Shown: in pieces, positions 46,472 through 53,013 of the stretch
Numbering within the stretch: position 1 is the stretch's first letter
Layout: each line of letters starts with the position of its first letter
Origin: Pseudomonadota bacterium
Lineage (GTDB): Bacteria > Pseudomonadota > Gammaproteobacteria > Pseudomonadales > Pseudohongiellaceae
Direction: 5' to 3'
DNA: 53,013 nt
Assembly (NCBI GenBank): GCA_027592275.1
Contig: JAQCKF010000022.1
Span: forward strand, 1-53,013
The notes under the pieces: generated by a model
What the model saw: only the letters and a program-made list of their open reading frames with translations
Told to the model about the DNA's origin: nothing
Databases searched by the model: none
Made by a program: the position numbers and the translations under genes

Positions 46472-46493
46472 TGGCTAGTAACTCTGGAGATGC

Positions 46494-47924
46494 TTAAAGC
46501 TCTTTAACCGCCTGAATCAACTCGCTAGCTGCCTTCTGCCCATCTCCGAACAACATCTTTGCGTTGTCCGCAAAGAACAATGGGTTTTCTACGCCTGAGA
46601 AACCGGTTCCACGTCCGCGCTTGATAACGATTACGTTGTCTGCATCGATTGCATCGAGAATAGGCATGCCGAATAACGGGCTGCTGCTGTCGGTCTTCGC
46701 CGAAGGATTCACAACATCGTTCGCACCGATAACTAGCGCCACAGTTGTGTTCTTAAAGTCGGCATTGATGTCTTCCATGTCATAGATCATGTCATAGGGT
46801 ACGCCGGCTTCGGCGAGCAATACATTCATATGGCCTGGCATGCGACCGGCCACAGGGTGAATAGCGAACTTCACTTTGACGCCTTTCTCGGTCAGAATTT
46901 GCGTGAGCTCCCAGATCTTGTGCTGCGCTTGGGCTACCGCCATGCCGTATCCTGGAATGATGACAACCTGGCTAGCGAAAGACATTAGAATGCCGGCATC
47001 CTGAGCCTGAATCTCTTTCATGACGCCTTCGTTGCCATCTGAGCTTACTACCGCAGCATCTGTACCGACGCCAGCAAAGAATACATTCGCAACTGAGCGA
47101 TTCATTGCCTTCGCCATTAACTGAGTCAGCAGGGAGCCGGCTGAGCCGACAACGATGCCAGCGATGATCATCGCCGCGTTGCCGAGTACGTAGCCTTCGA
47201 AACCCACCGCGAGACCAGTTAACGCATTAAATAATGAGATGATCACGGGCATATCCGCGCCACCAACGGGAACGGTTATAAAGACGCCCAGAACTAAGGC
47301 GAGCAGATAGAAAATGATGATCGTGTCGAGGCTATTGGTGAAGTAAATAGCGACACCAAAGCCTAGGGTAACAATTGCGAGCAGGGCGTTGATGACATGC
47401 TGCATCGGCAGCAACTTGCTACGATTCAAGCGACCATCTAGCTTAGCCCAAGCAATGATGCTTCCGCTAAATGAGATTGTACCGATAATGGCGCCAAGGA
47501 TGCCGAGGATTGCCACATCGGCACCGAGCATGTCGGCTACCGTTGAGCTCCCAGTTACATCGTGCGCGGCTTCGTTGCTCGCCTTGATCAATTCGACAGC
47601 GGCGATTGCAGCGGCTGCTCCGCCACCCATGCCGTTATACATCGCAATCATCTGTGGCATGTCAGTCATGGCGACTTTCTTGCCGCTATACCAGGCATAG
47701 CCACCGCCTAGTGCTATAGCGATGATTATCAGCATGATGTTGATGCTGACTTGATCGCTGTCGAGTATTTGTGGCGACATGAACGTGGCTAGAGTTGCGA
47801 GCACCATGCCTGCGCCTGCCCAGATTATTCCGCGTCTTGCGGTAACCGGGGAACTCATCTGCTTGAGGCCTAGAATGAATAGAGCGGCTGCTATCAGATA
47901 AGCTGCTTGGATTAGTGTTTCCAT
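46494..47924 (-). CDS. pntB: NAD(P) transhydrogenase subunit beta
   Basis: Membrane subunit of the proton-translocating transhydrogenase, which reduces NADP with NADH using the proton gradient. It has about nine N-terminal membrane helices (1-265) and a C-terminal NADP-binding domain (about 290-476) with VIIPGYGMAVAQAQHKI, HPVAGRMPGHMNVLLAEA and VVNPSAKTDSSSPLFGMPI. Length of 476 is normal. Its ATG follows the stop of pntAb directly, so the three genes are tightly coupled. Confidence 0.96.
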   Translation of the reverse strand: METLIQAAYLIAAALFILGLKQMSSPVTARRGIIWAGAGMVLATLATFMSPQILDSDQVSINIMLIIIAIALGGGYAWYSGKKVAMTDMPQMIAMYNGMGGGAAAAIAAVELIKASNEAAHDVTGSSTVADMLGADVAILGILGAIIGTISFSGSIIAWAKLDGRLNRSKLLPMQHVINALLAIVTLGFGVAIYFTNSLDTIIIFYLLALVLGVFITVPVGGADMPVIISLFNALTGLAVGFEGYVLGNAAMIIAGIVVGSAGSLLTQLMAKAMNRSVANVFFAGVGTDAAVVSSDGNEGVMKEIQAQDAGILMSFASQVVIIPGYGMAVAQAQHKIWELTQILTEKGVKVKFAIHPVAGRMPGHMNVLLAEAGVPYDMIYDMEDINADFKNTTVALVIGANDVVNPSAKTDSSSPLFGMPILDAIDADNVIVIKRGRGTGFSGVENPLFFADNAKMLFGDGQKAASELIQAVKEL

Positions 47925-48230
47925 CTAAGAATCCTCGCCTTTTGCTTTCTTGTTGCTAGGTCTAAACATCTCTAGCATGCGCTCAGTGACAACATAGCCA
48001 CCTACGGCATTGCCCGCGCCTAACAGAACGGCGATAAAACCGATGACTTGTTGCCCGGTTGTTTCAGCGATACCTAGCGCGACCATCGCGCCAACCAATA
48101 CAATGCCATGCACGAAATTTGATCCTGACATGAGAGGCGTGTGCAGAATAACTGGCACCTTGCTGATAATTTCATAGCCCGTGAAGCCGGCTAGCATGAA
48201 TATGTAGATTGCCGCGAGACCTTCTATCAT
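47925..48230 (-). CDS. pntAb: NAD(P) transhydrogenase subunit alpha, membrane part
   Basis: A 101-residue membrane protein with three helices (about 3-22, 35-55 and 62-85) and the motif SKVPVILHTPLMSGSNFVHGIV, corresponding to the C-terminal membrane part of the E. coli alpha subunit. It is a separate gene, as in Rhodospirillum-type three-subunit enzymes. Its ATG overlaps the pntAa stop by four bases, and its stop abuts the pntB start. Confidence 0.94.
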   Translation of the reverse strand: MIEGLAAIYIFMLAGFTGYEIISKVPVILHTPLMSGSNFVHGIVLVGAMVALGIAETTGQQVIGFIAVLLGAGNAVGGYVVTERMLEMFRPSNKKAKGEDS

Positions 48231-49360
48231 GAGGATGCTCCTTCTAGCTGTTCTTTGATGCCGGCATGGTGAATTTCACCGCCATGGGTGATCAAGCTTG
48301 CGCTCAGGATCTCGTCTTCGAGATCGATATTGATGACGCCATCTTGTATCAATAGTTCCAAAAAGTTGAGGAGGTTCTTTGCGTACAATTCGCTGGCATG
48401 ATTGCCAAGCATACTAGGCACGTTGGCTGGGCCATAGATCTTTACACCGTTGTGCAGAACAGTCTCGTCAATTTTTGTCAGTTCGCAGTTGCCACCACCC
48501 TCAGCTGCGAGGTCTACGATAACGGAGCCGCCACGCATCCCTTCGACCATCTGTGTATTGATGATTAGGGGAGAAGGGCGTCCTGGTATCGCTGCTGTGC
48601 TTACTACCACATCTGCGGCTGCCACGTGTTTGGCAAGAATAGCTTGCTGTTGCTGTCGTTCTTCGTCGGTAAGCTCTCTTGCATAACCGCCGTCGCCTTC
48701 CGCTTTGATCTCAATGTCGACAAACTTTGCGCCTAACGATTCGACCTGCTCTTTTACTGCGGCTCGAACATCATAGCCTTCAACTATCGCGCCTAAACGT
48801 CGAGCCGTGGCGATGGCCTGTAGTCCGGCGACACCAGCACCGATCACTAAGACTTTCGATGGTCTGATCGTGCCTGCCGCAGTCGTCAGCATGGGGAAGA
48901 ACTTGCCGAGTAGATTGCTCGCTAGAAGCACGGCCTTATAACCTGCAATGGAGGCCTGTGATGAAAGGGCATCCATGGCTTGCGCTCTGGATATTCGAGG
49001 AATTAATTCCATCGAGAACGCGCTGATTTTTTTCGCTTTGAGTTTGTTGAAGCGTTCCAGGTCTGAGTGAGGGTTAAGGTATCCGATCAGGATCGACCCT
49101 TCCTTGAGCTGCTCAATTTGTTCGTTGGTAGCAGGGTTCACTGTCAGGCAGATATCGGACTTCCCAAGAATTTCAGCGGAAGTGGCCGCAATCTCAGCAT
49201 TCTCATAGTAGTCGTCGGTATAGCCTGCAAGCGCCCCGGCCCCGGTTTCCAGAGATACCTGTATATCCTGCTTCGCTAGTCGATTTACGATATCTGGCAC
49301 TAATGCGACCCGCTGTTCGCCTTCGCGAACTTCTTTAGGGACACCGATTTTGATCGTCAT
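48227..49360 (-). CDS. pntAa: NAD(P) transhydrogenase subunit alpha, soluble part
   Basis: NAD(H)-binding subunit of 377 residues, related to alanine dehydrogenase. It starts IGVPKEVREGEQRVALVPD, has the mononucleotide motif VLVIGAGVAGLQAIATARRLGA (about 170-191), the mobile-loop region (EIKAEGDGGYARELTDEE) and VVSTAAIPGRPSPLI. GAGG lies seven bases before the ATG. First gene of the pntAa-pntAb-pntB operon, which supplies NADPH. The promoter lies in the 180-base region shared with the divergent isopropylmalate synthase gene. Confidence 0.96.
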   Translation of the reverse strand: MTIKIGVPKEVREGEQRVALVPDIVNRLAKQDIQVSLETGAGALAGYTDDYYENAEIAATSAEILGKSDICLTVNPATNEQIEQLKEGSILIGYLNPHSDLERFNKLKAKKISAFSMELIPRISRAQAMDALSSQASIAGYKAVLLASNLLGKFFPMLTTAAGTIRPSKVLVIGAGVAGLQAIATARRLGAIVEGYDVRAAVKEQVESLGAKFVDIEIKAEGDGGYARELTDEERQQQQAILAKHVAAADVVVSTAAIPGRPSPLIINTQMVEGMRGGSVIVDLAAEGGGNCELTKIDETVLHNGVKIYGPANVPSMLGNHASELYAKNLLNFLELLIQDGVINIDLEDEILSASLITHGGEIHHAGIKEQLEGASS

Positions 49361-49474
49361 ACTGTACCTCAGATGCTACATTTTTCATGAATGGCGCAGT
49401 ATATAACGATCCCCCTTAAGTGCAAGTTAGCGTAATTAATGAATTTTCGGCTTATCTCCGCCTGTAGATTTTGC

Positions 49475-49480
49475 TAGAAT
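49475..49480 (+). promoter_or_regulatory. extended -10 element before the LeuA2-like gene
   Basis: TGCTAGAAT forms an extended -10 (TG at 49472-49473, TAGAAT at 49475-49480), with a weak TTATCT 17 bases upstream. It would give a leader of about 70 bases before the ATG at 49560. I see no leucine-rich leader peptide. Confidence 0.4.
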
Positions 49481-49559
49481 CCGATCCCCATCAGGTTATA
49501 TAGCCTACTCGCTAGGTATCTCAGGACGCCTAATTTTTAATTTGCATCAGGACTTCAGT

Positions 49560-51101
49560 ATGAATGCCCAAGCACATAGCCGTCATATCAGTTTGTTAGA
49601 TACAACACTGCGTGACGGAGAACAAACGCAGGGTGTTTCCTTTTCAGTTAATGAGAAGGTGAATATTGCCCGTGCGCTTCTGCAATCCCTTAAGGTGGAT
49701 CGCATCGAAGTTGCCTCAGCCTGTGTGTCAGATGGTGAAAAACTTGCGGTGTCAAAGATTACTGAGTGGGCCGACTCGGTCGGCAAACTCGATCGTGTTG
49801 AGGTGCTGGGATTCGTAGATCATAAGCGCAGCGTGGACTGGATTGCGAGTGCGGGCGGCAAGGTTATCAACCTTCTCGCGAAGGGTAGCGAGAAGCACTG
49901 CCGCGAACAATTAGGTAAAACACTTGATGAGCACGTAGCGGACATTGAGAAAACAACAAGCTATGCTGCCGAGCAGGGCCTGAGCGTTAATATGTATTTG
50001 GAAGACTGGTCCAATGGCTATGCGAATAGCAAAGACTATGTGATGGGGCTAGTTGAAGGCACCAAACAATGCGGGATAGTGCATTATCTTTTGCCGGATA
50101 CTCTAGGCCTGATGTCGCCAGACGAGGTCACCACCTCATTGAAGGACATGCTGGAAAGTTTCCCGGATTTAACATTCGACTTTCATCCTCACAATGACTA
50201 CGGACTGGCTACCGCCAATGTAATGGCGGCAGTAAATGCGGGGATTAATACCATTCACTGCACAATAAATTGCTTAGGCGAACGCGCCGGAAACGCATCG
50301 CTTGCCGAGGTGGCCGTCGTGTTGAAAGATAAGATGGGCATGCAGTTATCAATCGATGAGACTCGTATCGGATTGCTTAGCCGCATGGTCGAAAACTTTT
50401 CAGGCAAGTGGATAGCCGCAAATACACCGGTTGTTGGAGCTGATGTGTTTACTCAGACGGCAGGTATTCATGCCGACGGTGATCTGAAAGGTGATCTCTA
50501 CGTAACCGAACTCAGTCCCGAACGCTTTGCACGAAAACGCGTCTATGCACTGGGCAAGATGAGTGGCAAAGCTTCCTTGATCAACAATCTAGACGAGTTG
50601 GGCATAAGCCTCTCTAAGGAAGATCAGGCGAAGGTTCTGAAAAGGATCGTCAAGTTAGGCGATTCGAAACACATCATTACCTCCGAAGATCTGCCTTTCA
50701 TAATCGCTGATGTCATGCAGAGTCGTGACTTCCATAACATTACGCTTCTCAATTGCTATATAAATAGTGGCTTGAATGTCGAGAGCACGGCGAGTATCCG
50801 TGTCGAGCTAGAGGGCAAAGAATTACAGGGCTCGGGTTCGGGTAACGGTGGCTTCGCCGCCTTCTTCGATGCGATTGAAAAGTTGTTGGAGGTGGGAGGC
50901 TTTAAGATGCCTGCGCTACTGGATTATGAGGTGCACATACCCCGAGGTGGAAATATCGATGCACTAACGGAATGTATCATTACCTGGGAATGGCAGGAGC
51001 AGGAATTCAAGACTCGCGGTGTCGACTCAAATCAGGTGCTTGCCGGCGTTAAGGCTGCAATGCGCATGATTAATTTGCGCATGCAGGCAGAAAAGCACTA
51101 G
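49560..51101 (+). CDS. 2-isopropylmalate synthase-like enzyme (LeuA2 type)
   Basis: Condenses acetyl-CoA with an alpha-keto acid, most likely 2-oxoisovalerate, in leucine synthesis. The DRE-TIM barrel begins with LLDTTLRDGEQTQGVSFS. The metal-binding HPHNDYG and ERAGNASLAEV motifs are present. A C-terminal LeuA allosteric dimerisation domain covers about 375-510 (NCYINSGLNVESTASIRVEL). Sequence features (KVDRIEVASACVSDGE) are closer to the LeuA2 group common in Bacteroidota than to E. coli LeuA. The ATG at 49560, with CAGGA about eight bases upstream, is preferred over the TTG at 49542. leuB lies convergent 21 bases after the stop. A citramalate synthase role is a less likely alternative. Confidence 0.85.
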   Translation: MNAQAHSRHISLLDTTLRDGEQTQGVSFSVNEKVNIARALLQSLKVDRIEVASACVSDGEKLAVSKITEWADSVGKLDRVEVLGFVDHKRSVDWIASAGGKVINLLAKGSEKHCREQLGKTLDEHVADIEKTTSYAAEQGLSVNMYLEDWSNGYANSKDYVMGLVEGTKQCGIVHYLLPDTLGLMSPDEVTTSLKDMLESFPDLTFDFHPHNDYGLATANVMAAVNAGINTIHCTINCLGERAGNASLAEVAVVLKDKMGMQLSIDETRIGLLSRMVENFSGKWIAANTPVVGADVFTQTAGIHADGDLKGDLYVTELSPERFARKRVYALGKMSGKASLINNLDELGISLSKEDQAKVLKRIVKLGDSKHIITSEDLPFIIADVMQSRDFHNITLLNCYINSGLNVESTASIRVELEGKELQGSGSGNGGFAAFFDAIEKLLEVGGFKMPALLDYEVHIPRGGNIDALTECIITWEWQEQEFKTRGVDSNQVLAGVKAAMRMINLRMQAEKH

Positions 51102-51122
51102 CGAGTCCTGTTCCTGATTTAT

Positions 51123-52232
51123 CTATGCAGGAATAGGGGTCTTGTCTAACTCACTAACGACCAAGTCTCCAAACGCCTGAGTGCTTATCATCTTTACGCC
51201 CTCTCCTGGCTTGGAAAGGTCGGGAGTAGAATTTCCCTGAGCGAATACACTCTGCATTGCGTGCCAAACATTTCTTGCTTCGGCTTCTAGGCCAAAACTC
51301 ATTTCAAGCATCATCGCAACAGAGCCGATCATGGAATAAGGGTTGGCTATGTTCTGGCCAGCAATATCTGGGGCAGATCCGTGAGATGGCTCGTAGTAGG
51401 CCTTGTCTGGTCCTAGGCATGCCGAAGGCATTAGGCCAAGCGATCCCAGAATGCCACCAGCCTGATCACTCAATATATCGCCGAACATGTTCTCCATGAC
51501 CATCACGTCGAACTGACCGGGGTTAAGGCAGAGATAGGTTGCCGCTGCGTCTACCAATATATGTTTCACTTCCACTTCTGGATAATCTTGGCCGACTTCT
51601 TCGAGAACTTCGTTCCATAGAACGCTAGATTTAAGAACATTCGATTTGTGAATGTTGTGGAGTACCTTCTTGCGCTTCATCGAAGTTTCGAAGGCAACCT
51701 TTGCGATATCTGCTATCTGGTCTTCATCGTACTCAAGCATTTCATTGACGTAGCGTTTTCCCTGCGCATTGATGCCGGCCTCTTTCTTGCCGAAATACAA
51801 TCCGCCGACAAGCTCGCGAATAATGATGAAATCGATTCCGTCGCCGATTATTTCGGGTTTGAGCGGAGAGAAGTGCGAGAGATCCTTTGGGAGATAGACG
51901 GGTCTAATATTGGCGAAGGTGTTGTAGCGGCGCCTAAGTGGTAGTAACGCACCGCGCTCAGGCTGCATGTCCACAGGAATCTTCTTCGATTCCTCATGAT
52001 TGAGCCCTATCGGTCCTTTCAAGATCGCATCGGCAGAATCGCATAGCGCCTTAGTGGCTTCAGGAAACGAATGCCCATGGTCGAAGTAGGCATTTGCGCC
52101 GAACGCACCGTGTTGTAAATCCAGTTCGAGATTATTGCGCGAAGCGACGAGGTTTAGAATCTTGACCGCCTCGGCAGTGATTTCAGGGCCGATTCCATCT
52201 CCATCTAGCAGTGCGATCTTATATGCGGTCAT
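51123..52232 (-). CDS. leuB: 3-isopropylmalate dehydrogenase
   Basis: NAD-dependent oxidative decarboxylase of leucine synthesis, 369 residues. It has LLDGDGIGPEITAEAV at the start, PERGALLPLRRRYNTFANIRPV (about 92-113), IIRELVGGLYFG (about 140), HNIHKSNVLKSS (about 195), MVMENMFGDILSDQAGGILGSLGLMPSACLG (about 245-275), and EPSHGSAPDIAGQNIANP. The segment ADAILKGPIGLNHEES departs from the E. coli pattern. The start has AAGGA about seven bases upstream. leuC and leuD are not next to it. Isocitrate or tartrate dehydrogenase activity is less likely given these motifs. Confidence 0.93.
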   Translation of the reverse strand: MTAYKIALLDGDGIGPEITAEAVKILNLVASRNNLELDLQHGAFGANAYFDHGHSFPEATKALCDSADAILKGPIGLNHEESKKIPVDMQPERGALLPLRRRYNTFANIRPVYLPKDLSHFSPLKPEIIGDGIDFIIIRELVGGLYFGKKEAGINAQGKRYVNEMLEYDEDQIADIAKVAFETSMKRKKVLHNIHKSNVLKSSVLWNEVLEEVGQDYPEVEVKHILVDAAATYLCLNPGQFDVMVMENMFGDILSDQAGGILGSLGLMPSACLGPDKAYYEPSHGSAPDIAGQNIANPYSMIGSVAMMLEMSFGLEAEARNVWHAMQSVFAQGNSTPDLSKPGEGVKMISTQAFGDLVVSELDKTPIPA

Positions 52233-52455
52233 GTTCTGTCCTTGCCTAAAATATTTGAGCCAAAGCCCGAAAAAGTTGAGTGTTAGTTGCTAGCCTCAGC
52301 TAAATGTTGACTGCAGGCTTCTTCAAAGAGGCGCGTAATTTACCATGTCGCCTATTTAGGGAACAAGTACAAGACTGGTCGAGGGGCGTTAGAGTTCGTT
52401 GAATGGATATCAATGCTGCGGGAGAGGGGGCTTTATAAACAAGGAATTGTCGCCG

Positions 52456-52623
52456 CTAGTTGAGTGCGGCGAGTACTACTGAAACCTGGCGAATAAAAAT
52501 CAGAGTGAGGATGATAACAACCGCGTAGACCGCGCCGTCACCTATTTCCAAGCCGAAAAAGGTCTTGGGCTTGTCTTTGCCTGCGTCAGCTTCGGTCTTA
52601 TCGTGTTCTTCATCGAAACTCAT
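52456..52623 (-). CDS. small tail-anchored membrane protein
   Basis: A 55-residue protein starting MSFDEEHDKTEADAGK: an acidic and lysine-rich cytosolic head, then one C-terminal membrane helix (VYAVVIILTLIFI), and a short tail with VSVVLAALN. The ATG at 52623 is chosen over a longer reading because GGGGGA lies about eight bases upstream, an excellent ribosome site. No family is recognised. It is monocistronic, between leuB and the integration-site-like sequence at the right edge. Confidence 0.65.
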   Translation of the reverse strand: MSFDEEHDKTEADAGKDKPKTFFGLEIGDGAVYAVVIILTLIFIRQVSVVLAALN

Positions 52624-52804
52624 GGTGTTCCCCCTGTTGAAAAGAGCCAAAATTGCCCTTTCCTTTGATTCACTTTTCACATTCTCGCTAATTAGCGACA
52701 GAGTATTTTGCTTGAGACGCGAAGCAGGCATCCTTTACTCAAGACTTATATCGGCAAGCTGAGCATGTACTTCACCTCAGCAGCCCAAGTTGACGCTATA
52801 CGAT
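52624..52804. other. intergenic stretch before the att-like site
   Basis: No gene seen. The region must hold the promoter of the small tail-anchored protein gene, which I could not place with confidence. Confidence 0.4.
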
Positions 52805-52828
52805 TGGTACCAGTGGGCGGACTTGAAC
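52805..52828 (-). other. tRNA 3'-end remnant, probable att site
   Basis: Read on the minus strand this is GTTCAAGTCCGCCCACTGGTACCA minus its middle identity: a T-loop (GTTCAAGTCC), the 3' side of the T stem and acceptor stem, and a CCA end. The 5' side of the T stem does not match (ATAA instead of GGCG), and no rest of a tRNA lies upstream. Such fragments mark the far end of elements that integrate into tRNA genes. Confidence 0.6.
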
Positions 52829-52868
52829 TTATAATAAAATCAATGACTTATACTTTTAAACTCTTTAT

Positions 52869-52891
52869 ACCCACCTAAGTACCCACCTAAA
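52869..52891. repeat. tandem TACCCACCTAA repeat near att-like site
   Basis: TACCCACCTAA occurs twice in a row with a 12-base period (starting at 52868 and 52880), about 40 bases from the tRNA remnant. Short G/C-rich direct repeats next to a tRNA-type att site are typical of integrase arm-binding sites. Confidence 0.55.
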
Positions 52892-52910
52892 ATACAGTTC
52901 CTATAGACCT

Positions 52911-53012
52911 TTAGTCTTCCCAAAAGCTACGAAGGCGATCTATAGCTAGCCCTCGATCAGTCCTGTTCACGTGAATAACATAGCAACCCAGCTCATCGGG
53001 CTTAAACCTGAT
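52911..53012 (-). CDS. C-terminal end of an unknown protein (partial)
   Basis: An open frame enters from the right edge and ends with a TAA after 33 residues, including DELGCYVIHVNRTDRG and ending RLRSFWED. It lies on the presumed element side of the att-like site. Too short to assign; no ribosome site can be judged. It may be an accessory protein of the integrated element. Confidence 0.4.
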   Translation of the reverse strand: MRFKPDELGCYVIHVNRTDRGLAIDRLRSFWED

Positions 53013-53013
53013 A

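Noticed and set aside
52805..52880. Complete tRNA gene on the minus strand
   Set aside because: Only the T loop and 3' acceptor side are present; no anticodon or D arm can be folded upstream.

Overview
The window reads as chromosomal DNA of a Gram-negative, probably marine, gammaproteobacterium. Core gene order supports this: pepA-holC-valS lies divergent from lptF-lptG, and ribF-ileS-fkpB-ispH are clustered. AmtB/GlnK, a three-subunit transhydrogenase, a RegB/RegA-type redox two-component system, an ECF sigma/anti-sigma pair and outer-membrane lipoproteins fit the same picture. Genus cannot be fixed from the sequence alone. No rRNA, complete tRNA, insertion sequence or CRISPR array is visible.

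Region by region. 1-5.9 kb: a short direct repeat, a CNNM/CBS membrane protein, and an RND pump with its adaptor. 6.2-13.5 kb: an SDR reductase, regB-regA, a methyltransferase-like/GNAT fusion protein, an acyl-CoA synthetase and a periplasmic VNGG-repeat solenoid. 13.9-18.8 kb: a secreted metallo-beta-lactamase-fold hydrolase, a serine beta-lactamase-like hydrolase, a hotdog thioesterase, and glnK-amtB. 19.1-21.7 kb: a decayed MFS transporter, a possible 34-residue small protein with its own promoter and terminator, and a bile-acid:sodium symporter family protein. 22.0-25.7 kb: an envelope module of a BamE-like lipoprotein, a secreted alpha/beta hydrolase, an ECF sigma factor, its zinc-type anti-sigma factor and two DUF4252 proteins. 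25.7-31.8 kb: a YdeP-like molybdopterin oxidoreductase with a membrane protein, then a tightly coupled operon of a membrane-anchored ATP-grasp ligase, an OlsF-like two-domain acyltransferase and a small membrane protein. 31.9-49.4 kb: housekeeping genes (ribF, ileS, fkpB, ispH, valS, holC, pepA, a thioesterase, lptF, lptG, DUF1330, a broken GFA gene, an RDD protein, pntB-pntAb-pntAa). 49.5-53.0 kb: a LeuA2-like isopropylmalate synthase convergent with leuB, a small tail-anchored protein, and a tRNA 3'-end remnant with tandem repeats that looks like the edge of an integrated element.

The most notable observations are as follows. (1) Two near-identical ECF-type promoters, TGTAAC-N16-CGTCT, lie upstream of the sigma gene and of the BamE-like lipoprotein gene. 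This suggests a small envelope regulon and a nearly leaderless sigma mRNA. (2) The ATP-grasp/OlsF-like/small membrane protein operon is a candidate aminolipid-modifying pathway. (3) A probable integration site lies at the right edge. (4) A 34-codon ORF sits between a good promoter and a 17-bp-stem terminator. (5) lspA is absent from its usual place between ileS and fkpB. Two genes (MFS, GFA) carry several independent lesions, which suggests ongoing gene loss, although sequencing error is not excluded.
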